Shown: piece by piece, positions 25,105-31,920 of the stretch
How positions within the stretch are numbered: the first letter of the stretch is position 1
Layout: every line of letters begins with the position of its first letter
Assembly: GCA_958446835.1 (NCBI GenBank)
Contig: CAUCXT010000027.1
Coordinates: forward strand, 1-42,218
DNA: 42,218 bases
DNA from: an uncultured Eubacterium sp.
GTDB lineage: Bacteria > Bacillota > Clostridia > Lachnospirales > Lachnospiraceae
Direction: 5' to 3'
Position numbers and translations under genes: made by a program
The notes under the pieces: generated by a model
Databases searched by the model: none
Told to the model about the DNA's origin: nothing
Seen by the model: only the letters and a program-made list of their open reading frames with translations

Positions 25105-25593
25105 ATGAATAAAATTGCAAGCTTTACAGTAAATCATATTGACCTTCTCACAGGTATCTATGTGTCAAGAAGGGACAGAATCGGAGATAATGTTATTACA
25201 ACCTTCGACTTAAGGTTTACAAGACCGAATGTTGAACCGGTGATGGATACGGCAGGTATCCACACGATCGAGCACCTTGGCGCCACTTTCCTCAGAAACA
25301 ATGAGGAGTGGAAGGACAGAACAGTTTATTTTGGACCGATGGGGTGCAGAACAGGCTTCTATGTAATTTTTGCCGGTGACCTTGAGTCTAAGGATATTGT
25401 CGGAGTTATAGGGGAGATGATTGATTTCATTATCAATTCATCGGACAAGGAATGTGATATACCGGGATATTCACCTAGAGATTGCGGTAATTATCTTGAC
25501 AACAATGTCATGGAGGCAAAGACCTACGCACGCAAGTTCAAGGCTGAGGTTCTTGACAACATCTGTCCTGAAAGGCTTGTATATCCTGAATAG
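25105..25593 (+). CDS. luxS: S-ribosylhomocysteine lyase
   Basis: A 162-residue metalloenzyme splitting S-ribosylhomocysteine to homocysteine and the autoinducer-2 precursor DPD. The metal-binding HTIEH motif is near residues 53-57, the catalytic Cys in GPMGCRTGFY near 82, and the third metal ligand region in PRDCGNY near 125. AAAGGAAG precedes the ATG. It is monocistronic and diverges from the ThrE genes. The homocysteine it releases could feed the methyltransferase encoded at 39046. Length and motifs are complete. Confidence 0.97.
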   Translation: MNKIASFTVNHIDLLTGIYVSRRDRIGDNVITTFDLRFTRPNVEPVMDTAGIHTIEHLGATFLRNNEEWKDRTVYFGPMGCRTGFYVIFAGDLESKDIVGVIGEMIDFIINSSDKECDIPGYSPRDCGNYLDNNVMEAKTYARKFKAEVLDNICPERLVYPE

Positions 25594-25660
25594 CCATCGC
25601 GTAGACAGCAAGGATGTTAAAGATAGCAGAGCATGTTGACTGAAAAGTAATTTCCATGTA

Positions 25661-25710
25661 TAAAAAATGCAGCTTTAAATATTTGCAGGATAAATATTTA
25701 AAGCTGCATT
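25661..25710 (-). terminator. Terminator of udk (possibly shared with luxS)
   Basis: A perfect 19-bp stem, 25666-25684 with 25692-25710, contains AATGCAGCTTTAAATATTT. On the minus strand it runs into T6, so it primarily terminates udk; there is no T-run on the plus strand. Confidence 0.8.
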
Positions 25711-25798
25711 GAGGTAATAACTGTATTGCGGTAATAACTACATAGCATCAAAAGTGCTTTGCATTGTCATTTAACTTGACAAAAATTGTTTCCTGAAA

Positions 25799-26434
25799 TC
25801 AGTCAATTTTTAACAGTGAGTCAATGTGGCTGAGCAAAAGTTCAATAGCGGAGGTGTTCTGCCCGCCGCGCGGAATTATAATATCAGCGTATTTCTTGGA
25901 CGGCTCTATGTAAGCCTCATGCATTGGCTTTACAGTGTCCTGATACTGTGAAAGTATCGACTCAACTGTACGCGCACGCTCCACGGTGTCACGTTTGATA
26001 CGGCGCATGAGACGTTCGTCGGCATCGGTGTCCACGAATATTTTTAAATCCATCTCATCGCGAAGCTCCTTATTCTCAAGAATAAGTATGCCTTCTACAA
26101 TGACAACCTTCTTAGGTTCAACGAGAGTTGTAGCCTGGCTTCTGTTGTGGATGGAGTAATCGTAAATAGGAACCTCCACAGGTATGCCTTTTTTAAGCAT
26201 GCGCACATGTTCTACCATCATTTCGGTCTCAAAGGAGTCCGGGTGGTCATAGTTGAGCTTGGAGCGTTCCTCATAGTTGAGTTCGTTGTGAGCCTTATAA
26301 TAGCTGTCATGGCTGAGAACAGCAAGGTTGTCACCGAAGTGCTCACGGATTATGTTGACAATAGTGGTTTTGCCGGACGCACTGCCGCCGGCAACACCTA
26401 TAACTTTAATTTTGGATGTATCTGAAACAGACAT
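25799..26434 (-). CDS. udk: Uridine kinase
   Basis: A 211-residue pyrimidine-salvage enzyme phosphorylating uridine and cytidine to UMP and CMP. The P-loop GGSASGKTT is near residues 14-22, followed by the HDSYYK block near 43, NYDHPDSFE near 62, and VIVEGIL with the RDxxERxRT-type lid (RDTVERART) near 150. GAGGTG is placed for ATG 26434 rather than ATG 26446. The 15 bases ATGAGGTGCAGTATG across this start are identical to those at the nspC start. It is monocistronic. Confidence 0.93.
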   Translation of the reverse strand: MSVSDTSKIKVIGVAGGSASGKTTIVNIIREHFGDNLAVLSHDSYYKAHNELNYEERSKLNYDHPDSFETEMMVEHVRMLKKGIPVEVPIYDYSIHNRSQATTLVEPKKVVIVEGILILENKELRDEMDLKIFVDTDADERLMRRIKRDTVERARTVESILSQYQDTVKPMHEAYIEPSKKYADIIIPRGGQNTSAIELLLSHIDSLLKID

Positions 26435-26569
26435 ACTGCACCTCACATGTATTTTATTCTATTTACTATACAATAAAATAGTGTTGGGGTCAAACTAAAT
26501 TCTATTATTTATCATATAATTGTGGACTGCGAAGCATGATAGAATAATACGCATAATGGAGGAGAATGA

Positions 26570-27958
26570 ATGCTCACATATAACATGGAGGACAGGCAGG
26601 AGCTGTCCTTATATGATTATCTGTATAGGTGCATTAAAAATGATATACTTTCAGGAAGAATACCTGTAGGTGAGAAGCTTCCGTCTAAGAGGAGCCTTGC
26701 AAAGCACCTTGATGTCAGTGTCATCACGGTGGAGAATGCCTACGCGCAGCTTCTTTTAGAGGGCTATATAACGAGCTTTGAGAAGAAGGGGTATTTTGTC
26801 AATGATATTGGTTCCGCGCCGTCGTCGAGCTGTCTTATAAAACCGAAGCCGGAGGAGGAATTTGAGTATGCCTATTTTGCGGACTTGAAGTCCAACAGAA
26901 TAAGAAGAAACAGATTTCCGTTCTCAACATGGGCGAAGCTGCTTCGTGATACTCTGTCCGAAAGACCGGAGCAGTTATTAAAGACGGTTCCATATAATGG
27001 AGTGTATGATCTGCGTCTGGCACTTGCCGGCTTTTTGCATGAATTTCGTGGAATGCAGGTGCTACCGGCGCAGATTATAATATGCTCCGGGACGGAGAGT
27101 ATGTACGGCAAGCTTTTCAGCCTCATGCCTGAGGCTGTGTGGGCGGTTGAGAATGTCGGAAGCCAGAAGATAACGGGACTGTATGACATGTACCATGCTA
27201 AGTGGAAATCCGTCTCAAGGGATGAGTACGGCGTCGACATGAAAAGCCTGTATGACAGCGGCTGCAATGTGGTTCACGTAACACCGGCGCAGCATTTCCC
27301 GATAGGAACGGTCATGCCGGTAAAAAGGAGAACGGAGCTTCTTGAGTGGGCTGATGGTCAGGACTATTATATAATCGAGGATGACTATGACAGTGAGTTT
27401 TGGTATCAGGGCAGGCAGGCGCCGACGCTTTACAGCATGGACGGAAACGGAAGGGTCATCTATTTTAACACTTTTTCAAAGACACTTATACCGTCGCTTC
27501 GCATAAGCTATATGGTACTTCCCTATGAGCTTGCAATGCGCTACGGAAATGGGCTTAGCTTTTATTCGGGGACAGTTCCCAGCATGGAGCAGTATGCTCT
27601 TGCAAAATTTATTTCAGAGGGGTACTTTGAGCGGCATATAAATCATCTGAGAAATTATTTTAAGTCACAGAGAAGCATGCTCATGGATGCTATAAGAAAA
27701 TCACCGCTTATGGAGATATCAAGGATACATGAAATCAGCTCAGGCACGTATTTTCTTCTTGAGCTTGATACGCCACTGTCGGATACAGAGCTTGTAGACA
27801 GAATCAGAAAAAAGGATATAAATGTGGCATGCACATCGGCGTATATGCCTGAACCACATGAGGACACGCACACGCTTGTAATCAATTATTGCGGTGTGTA
27901 TGCCGAGAGGATAGAGGAGACTATAACGAGAATCTGGGAGGCTGTCAATGAAAAATGA
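26570..27958 (+). CDS. MocR-type regulator (GntR DNA-binding domain fused to aminotransferase fold)
   Basis: A 462-residue protein with an N-terminal GntR winged helix (LYDYLYRCIKNDILSGRIPVGEKLPSKR, then SVITVENAYAQLLLEGYI; residues 14-75) and a fold-type I aminotransferase domain. The PLP lysine is in NTFSKTLIPSLR near residue 304 and the ring-contact aspartate in EDDYDSEF near 268. Proteins of this build (GabR, PdxR) sense PLP, vitamin B6 or amino compounds and activate neighbouring genes. GGAGGAG precedes the ATG. The divergent neighbour is udk; the 135-bp gap contains dyads such as ATTTTATT/AATAAAAT that may be its sites. The target is unknown. Confidence 0.9.
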   Translation: MLTYNMEDRQELSLYDYLYRCIKNDILSGRIPVGEKLPSKRSLAKHLDVSVITVENAYAQLLLEGYITSFEKKGYFVNDIGSAPSSSCLIKPKPEEEFEYAYFADLKSNRIRRNRFPFSTWAKLLRDTLSERPEQLLKTVPYNGVYDLRLALAGFLHEFRGMQVLPAQIIICSGTESMYGKLFSLMPEAVWAVENVGSQKITGLYDMYHAKWKSVSRDEYGVDMKSLYDSGCNVVHVTPAQHFPIGTVMPVKRRTELLEWADGQDYYIIEDDYDSEFWYQGRQAPTLYSMDGNGRVIYFNTFSKTLIPSLRISYMVLPYELAMRYGNGLSFYSGTVPSMEQYALAKFISEGYFERHINHLRNYFKSQRSMLMDAIRKSPLMEISRIHEISSGTYFLLELDTPLSDTELVDRIRKKDINVACTSAYMPEPHEDTHTLVINYCGVYAERIEETITRIWEAVNEK

Positions 27959-27993
27959 TGTGCCGGAAAAGGTTGCATATAGTGAAAATAATA

Positions 27994-28025
27994 CTTGACC
28001 TAAAGTCAAGTTTATGAATTATAAT
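27994..28025 (+). promoter_or_regulatory. MerR-type promoter with 19-bp spacer
   Basis: -35 TTGACC (27995-28000) and -10 TATAAT (28020-28025) are 19 bp apart, the over-long spacing typical of MerR-activated promoters. The spacer carries dyads: CTTGACCTAAAGTCAAG (27994-28010) and the MerR-family-like CCTAAAGT-CA-AGTTTATG. It should drive the DUF3737 gene with a leader of about 185 nt. Confidence 0.65.
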
Positions 28026-28217
28026 AGAAAACTGTGCCGTGAGGCATTAAATATAGAAGTTTTTTAGGATAACATATATATTGGATGATTGCGTGACACG
28101 GATTGCCGATAAGCAGGGTTACATAATCAGCCATATAAAAAACGATGGATAGCTTTTGCATAAATTTGCAGCTATCTACAGATGATTATTACAAATGTGC
28201 ATTAGGGAGGAATAAAA

Positions 28218-29087
28218 ATGCAGGAATTTACACAGCAGACATTTACAGAGGAGAGAGCACTTTTTCACACAATCGACGCTAAGATAAGTGATTCGGTGTT
28301 CGATGTAGGCGAGTCACCGCTCAAGGAGTGCAGGAAGCTTGATATAGATACTACACTTTTCAGATATAAGTATCCTTTATGGTACTGTAAGGACGTCAGC
28401 CTCAAAAATTGTACACTTTTTGACATGGCGAGAGCCGGAATATGGTACACGGACAATGTGAGCATTGAGGACACGGTCATTGAGGCTCCTAAGAATATAA
28501 GAAAGGCAAATGGGGTCACACTTAAGAATGTGTCCTTCCCGAATGCCGCCGAGACATTGTGGAATTGCGACAACGTGACTATGGAGAATGTGTTTGCGAA
28601 GGGAGATTATTTTGCCTTCAACACCAACAATATCAAGGCAGATAATTTCACTCTTGTCGGAAACTACTCATTCGACGGAACCAAGAATATGGAGATTCGC
28701 AATTCCAAGCTCCTTTCCAAGGATGCCTTCTGGAATACGGAGAATGTGACAGTATATGATTCGTTCATATCAGGTGAGTATCTTGGCTGGAATGCGAAGA
28801 ATCTCACGCTTATCAATTGTACAATCGAGAGCCTTCAGGGTATGTGCTACATCGACAATCTTGTGATGAAGAACTGCAAGCTTATCAATACAACACTTGC
28901 ATTCGAATATTCAAGTGTGGACGCTGAGATAACAAGCGGTATAACAAGCGTTTTGAATCCATCATCGGGAACAATCAAGGCGGATTACATTGATACCCTC
29001 ATTATACAGAGGGACTATATTGATGAGGGAAAGACCAAGCTTGTGTGCGGCGATATCAGGAATAAGACGGATGAGATTGCGTGGTAG
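28218..29087 (+). CDS. DUF3737 family protein (right-handed beta-helix)
   Basis: A 289-residue protein made of repeated short strands of the form N-V-T/S-L-K-N-C (DVSLKNCTLFD, NVSIEDTVIE, GVTLKNVSFP, NLTLINCTIE and so on), as in pectate-lyase-like right-handed parallel beta-helices. It matches what I know of DUF3737, including the N-terminal QTFTEERALFHTIDAKISDSVFDVGESPLKE. No signal peptide or catalytic residues are apparent, so it is probably cytoplasmic. GGGAGGA precedes the ATG. The MerR-type promoter upstream suggests induction by an effector or stress. Biochemical function is unknown. Confidence 0.85.
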   Translation: MQEFTQQTFTEERALFHTIDAKISDSVFDVGESPLKECRKLDIDTTLFRYKYPLWYCKDVSLKNCTLFDMARAGIWYTDNVSIEDTVIEAPKNIRKANGVTLKNVSFPNAAETLWNCDNVTMENVFAKGDYFAFNTNNIKADNFTLVGNYSFDGTKNMEIRNSKLLSKDAFWNTENVTVYDSFISGEYLGWNAKNLTLINCTIESLQGMCYIDNLVMKNCKLINTTLAFEYSSVDAEITSGITSVLNPSSGTIKADYIDTLIIQRDYIDEGKTKLVCGDIRNKTDEIAW

Positions 29088-29160
29088 GAAGCTTCGCAAT
29101 TACCTGATAATGTGATTCAGATAAAACTATAATGTTATATAGAAAAGAGGTTGAGCGGGC

Positions 29161-30336
29161 ATGAAAGATGAATATAGAAAGCTGTTTGATACACATGTCG
29201 ATAGGCGCGGCACACATTCACTTAAGTGGGATGTCAAGGACAATGAGCTTCCGATGTGGGTTGCGGATATGGATTTTAAGACTGCACCGGCAATCATTGA
29301 GGCTCTCCAAAAGAGAGTTGAGCATGGTGTGTTCGGTTATTCCATAATACCGGATGAGTGGAATGATGCATACTGTGAGTGGTGGGAGAAGAGACATCAC
29401 TTTCATATTGAGAAGGACTGGCTCATATTCTCAACAGGTGTTGTCCCGATTCTCTCAAGCGTTGTGAGAAAGCTCACAACACCGGGAGAGAACGTGCTGA
29501 TTCAGACACCGGTGTATAATATTTTCTTCAATTCCATAGTGAATAATGGGCGAAATGTATTGCAGTGCCCATTAAGCTATGAGAATGGTGAATATTCGAT
29601 TGATTTTGATAAGCTTGAGGAGGCTATGGCACAGCCGCAGACCACGATGATGATTTTCTGCAATCCTCACAACCCTGTCGGAAAGATATGGGACAGGGAG
29701 ACACTTGCGCATGTCGGTGAGCTTGCAAAGAAGCACCATGTCATAGTGGTGTCTGATGAGATACATTGTGATATAACAGACCCGGACAAGGAGTACATTC
29801 CGTTTGCCTCCGCCTCCGACACCTGTCGCGAAATAAGCATTACCTGTGTGGCACCGACCAAGGCATTCAACATGGCGGGCTTACAGACGGCAGCGGCTAT
29901 TGTGCCGGACCCATTTTTGCGCCACAAGGTAAATCGCGGGCTTAACACCGACGAGGTTGCGGAGCCTAATGCGTTTGCGATATGGGCGGCGGTTGCAGCC
30001 TTTAGAAATGGCGGAGAGTGGCTTGACGCACTCAGGGAATATATCTACGAGAACAAGCGGAGGGTGACGGAGTTCATAGAGAAGGAGCTTCCGCAGATAA
30101 AGCTCATCCACTCAGAGGCAACATACCTTCTCTGGCTTGACTGTTCAGCGATATGCGACAACTCAGAGGAGCTTGCCGACAGCATAAGAGAGCGCACAGG
30201 GCTCTACCTCTCAGACGGAGTGCAGTATGGACGCACCGGAGAGAAGTTCTTAAGGCTCAATATCGCATGTCCTAGGGAGAGACTTGAGGATGGACTTATG
30301 AGGCTTAAAGAGGGGATTGTTGGGTATAGACAGTAA
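29161..30336 (+). CDS. PatB/MalY-type PLP aminotransferase, probable cystathionine beta-lyase
   Basis: A 391-residue fold-type I PLP enzyme. Visible are ELPMWVADMDF near residue 28, NPHNPVGKIW near 165, SDEIHCDI near 196, the PLP lysine in APTKAFNMAG near 234 and RLNIACPRERLEDGL near the end, all typical of the MalY/PatB branch. Such enzymes cleave C-S bonds in cystathionine or cysteine conjugates to give pyruvate, ammonia and a thiol such as homocysteine. AGAGG precedes the ATG. It follows the DUF3737 gene by 73 bp, without an obvious terminator between, so co-transcription is possible. Confidence 0.92.
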   Translation: MKDEYRKLFDTHVDRRGTHSLKWDVKDNELPMWVADMDFKTAPAIIEALQKRVEHGVFGYSIIPDEWNDAYCEWWEKRHHFHIEKDWLIFSTGVVPILSSVVRKLTTPGENVLIQTPVYNIFFNSIVNNGRNVLQCPLSYENGEYSIDFDKLEEAMAQPQTTMMIFCNPHNPVGKIWDRETLAHVGELAKKHHVIVVSDEIHCDITDPDKEYIPFASASDTCREISITCVAPTKAFNMAGLQTAAAIVPDPFLRHKVNRGLNTDEVAEPNAFAIWAAVAAFRNGGEWLDALREYIYENKRRVTEFIEKELPQIKLIHSEATYLLWLDCSAICDNSEELADSIRERTGLYLSDGVQYGRTGEKFLRLNIACPRERLEDGLMRLKEGIVGYRQ

Positions 30337-30430
30337 GATTAAATTGCAATATAATATTGCCACAGACATATATATTTGAAAATATAAAATGACCGGTTAA
30401 ATATATTCTTATATTGGAGGCAAAAAAGAT

Positions 30431-30610
30431 ATGTGTGATGTGAGTAAATATTCGAAAATATATAGGGACATTAAAACTTTACAGCCTGAGGATACATTAC
30501 AATTGGTAATGGAGGCAAAAGACGAGGAAGAAAGAAACTTTTTTGAGATGCTTGGCAATTTTTTGCTTCAACAAAGGCAGAGGAAAGTTATTGAGGGAAA
30601 TATGTTTTAA
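30431..30610 (+). CDS. Small antitoxin-like protein upstream of a zeta-like toxin, 59 residues
   Basis: ATG 30431 follows TTGGAGG and opens a 59-residue frame rich in Glu, Lys and Gln (EAKDEEERNFFEMLGNFLLQQRQRK), ending in TAATG so that its stop overlaps the next start. It is helical and charged, as expected of the small partner of a zeta-type kinase toxin. No DNA-binding motif is clear. As the toxin gene is truncated, the pair is probably inactive. Confidence 0.65.
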   Translation: MCDVSKYSKIYRDIKTLQPEDTLQLVMEAKDEEERNFFEMLGNFLLQQRQRKVIEGNMF

Positions 30611-30999
30611 TGAAGAAATATATTTTGATTGCGGGAGTAAATGGTGCAGGAAAGTCAACCTTGTATCAAACACTTGATTCATTAAAAACAATGAAAAGAG
30701 TTAACACGGATGAGATAGTAAGAGGCTTTGGAAGTTGGAAGAATTCTGCTGATGTTATGAAAGCTGGAGTTATTGCAGTAAAAATGATAAAAGAATATTT
30801 TAAAAATGAGGTTTCATTTAATCAGGAAACAACTCTCTGCGGTAATTCAATATTTAAAAATATTGACATAGCCAGGTCGCTTGGATACGAAATAGAGCTT
30901 CATTATGTTGGTGTTGAATCAGTAGAAATTGCAAAACAAAGAATTGCATATCGTGTTGCTCATGGTGGACATGGAATCCCGGATAAGGACGTCTTGTGA
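30610..30999 (+). pseudogene. Truncated zeta-toxin-like kinase
   Basis: The frame starts MKKYILIAGVNGAGKSTLYQ (P-loop at residues 8-16), continues with RVNTDEIVR near 31, the FNQETTLCG substrate loop near 75, and RIAYRVAHGGHGIPDKDV near 112-128, where it stops. Intact relatives continue for another 60-70 residues after GIPDKD. The downstream sequence belongs to an unrelated family (next entry), so a deletion joined the two. Zeta toxins phosphorylate UDP-N-acetylglucosamine; without the C-terminal part, activity is doubtful. Confidence 0.75.
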
Positions 31000-31151
31000 A
31001 CATCAGCGTCAATGAAGCTGTATTGTCGGATGACGGAACAATATCAATGGATAAATTCAAGCCGTTGGTGTTCAATCATGCCAACTATGATTATCTCAAG
31101 GTGGATGGTGTTGTTGGCAAGGCTTTTGAGGTTGGTAAAGAATTGAAATAG
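30996..31151 (+). pseudogene. 3' fragment of a flavin-reductase-like gene
   Basis: In a different frame from the toxin, 51 codons encode NISVNEAVLSDDGTISMDKF, then KPLVF and VDGVVGKAFEVGKELK, which resembles the C-terminus of flavin reductase (FMN-binding split barrel) proteins. It has no start of its own; it is the tail left by the deletion that truncated the zeta-like gene. Family assignment is by recalled pattern. Confidence 0.5.
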
Positions 31152-31164
31152 ATGAACAATTAAG

Positions 31165-31218
31165 AAGGTGATGTAGACGGCTGATTATCAGAGCAGCTAG
31201 ACTATGTCACCTTTTTTA
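31165..31218 (+). terminator. Terminator after the flavin-reductase fragment
   Basis: AAGGTGATGTAG pairs with CTATGTCACCTT (two G-T pairs) and is followed by T6. It was presumably the terminator of the lost flavin-reductase gene. Confidence 0.7.
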
Positions 31219-31321
31219 TTATAGAACCGTATTTTTTATATTGATATTGACATATATATATAAAACAGGAATAAAGTAAATGCGTTTATTGATAGAGCGA
31301 TTTATTTTATGAAGGGTAACT

Positions 31322-31546
31322 ATGCCAGCTAAAAAACAGATAACAAGGGAAATGATTTTAAAAGCTGCACTTAAGATATTGAAGGAGCATCCTATGGCGA
31401 TAAAAGAATTTGAAGACATTATGAAAGGTTATGGCAGGAATAATATGATTTGCCTGTATGGCATTGAGTATATTAATTTTGCAAAAAATGAGCCGAAGCT
31501 TTTCAGGACGATGAAAGCGCCTCTAAGTCATCCGGGCAGACATTAA
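31322..31546 (+). pseudogene. TetR-family regulator remnant with internal deletion
   Basis: A 74-residue frame begins MPAKKQITREMILKAALKIL, the first helix of a TetR/AcrR DNA-binding domain, but the following helix-turn-helix is missing; it jumps to HPMAIKEFEDIMKGYG and then YGIEYINFAKNEPKLFR, a piece of the ligand-binding domain, and ends soon after. Intact members have about 180 residues. At least one internal deletion and loss of the 3' end are needed to explain it. Confidence 0.65.
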
Positions 31547-31573
31547 ATTTAATTATAAAGAATATAAATTAGG

Positions 31574-31603
31574 GAGTCTTGAAAGTGCCAGCTTTCAAGA
31601 CTC
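31574..31603 (-). terminator. Terminator hairpin of the small toxin mRNA
   Basis: GAGTCTTGAAAG and CTTTCAAGACTC form a perfect 12-bp stem. On the minus strand it is followed by CCTAATTTATATTC, a weak U-tract. The loop region AAGTGCCAGCTT (31583-31594 on the plus strand) is identical to the loop of the terminator at 31888-31911. Confidence 0.65.
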
Positions 31604-31605
31604 TG

Positions 31606-31625
31606 GAGTTCATTATAATGAACTC
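31606..31625. repeat. Perfect 20-bp palindrome in the toxin mRNA 3' region
   Basis: GAGTTCATTATAATGAACTC is a perfect dyad. It lies between the toxin stop codon and its terminator and may protect the transcript. Confidence 0.6.
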
Positions 31626-31645
31626 ACATTGACAGGCTGGTGCTG

Positions 31646-31732
31646 TCATTTATCTCCGTCCAACCATTTACAAATGTAGTAGCCGGCTACAGATGCCAAT
31701 ACGGAGATAAGAAAAGCAAGTATGTATTCCAC
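31646..31732 (-). CDS. 28-residue membrane peptide, probable type I toxin
   Basis: GTG 31732 (read leftward) with GGAGGTGAT 6-8 bases upstream encodes 28 residues: a short start (MEYIL), one uninterrupted hydrophobic helix (AFLISVLASVAGYY) and a polar end KWLDGDK. This build, especially the terminal W-L-D before charged residues, resembles Fst-type type I toxins and the many unannotated ~30-residue peptides of gut Firmicutes. Its mRNA, from the promoter at 31776-31804, would be about 200 nt and end at the 31574 hairpin. A divergent RNA complementary to its start region lies next to it. Overexpression would be expected to depolarise the membrane. Function is inferred from architecture. Confidence 0.72.
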   Translation of the reverse strand: MEYILAFLISVLASVAGYYICKWLDGDK

Positions 31733-31775
31733 TAGAATCACCTCCATCCTACTGGAAAGAGTCGACAGCAAGATA

Positions 31776-31804
31776 ATAATAACACGAAAATATGTTCGAT
31801 TCAA
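31776..31804 (-). promoter_or_regulatory. Promoter of the small toxin
   Basis: On the minus strand, TTGAAT (31804-31799), a 17-bp spacer and TATTAT (31781-31776). Predicted transcription start is near 31769, giving a leader of about 37 nt before the GTG. Confidence 0.65.
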
Positions 31805-31812
31805 TAGAGGGG

Positions 31813-31841
31813 TTGCTTTTTTTCAAAATTTAGTGTATTAT
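31813..31841 (+). promoter_or_regulatory. Promoter of the antitoxin RNA
   Basis: TTGCTT (31813-31818), a 17-bp spacer and TATTAT (31836-31841) with TG directly before it. It diverges from the toxin promoter, the two -35 boxes being only 8 bp apart. Predicted transcription start is near 31848. Confidence 0.65.
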
Positions 31842-31847
31842 AGACTT

Positions 31848-31918
31848 AGCTAAGAAAAGCAAGTACATATCCACTAGGATAAAAAAAGACCCGAAGTGCC
31901 AGCTTCGGGTCTTTTTTT
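31848..31918 (+). ncRNA. ~70-nt antisense antitoxin RNA of a type I system
   Basis: The transcript would contain AAGAAAAGCAAGTA (31852-31865) and CCACTAG (31871-31877), both exactly present on the plus strand opposite the toxin start (31709-31722 and 31729-31735). It can therefore base-pair with codons 1-8 and the start codon of the toxin mRNA. Its terminator loop AAGTGCCAGCTT is fully complementary over 12 nt to the toxin mRNA terminator loop. Length, two-site complementarity and loop pairing parallel RNA II of the Fst/par system. No protein is encoded. Confidence 0.7.
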
Positions 31919-31920
31919 TT
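31881..31920. terminator. Bidirectional terminator between the antitoxin RNA and the DUF4340 operon
   Basis: GACCCGAAG (31888-31896) and CTTCGGGTC (31903-31911), flanked by A7 on the left and T9 on the right, so it works on both strands. Confidence 0.9.

Noticed and set aside
31606..31625. TATAAT inside the 20-bp palindrome as a plus-strand promoter
   Set aside because: No -35 at a suitable distance and no gene downstream on the plus strand; it fits better as a 3' structure of the toxin mRNA.
31852..31882. Second, truncated copy of the toxin gene
   Set aside because: On the minus strand it encodes only a few matching residues and no ribosome site; the plus-strand promoter and terminator make an antisense RNA the better reading.
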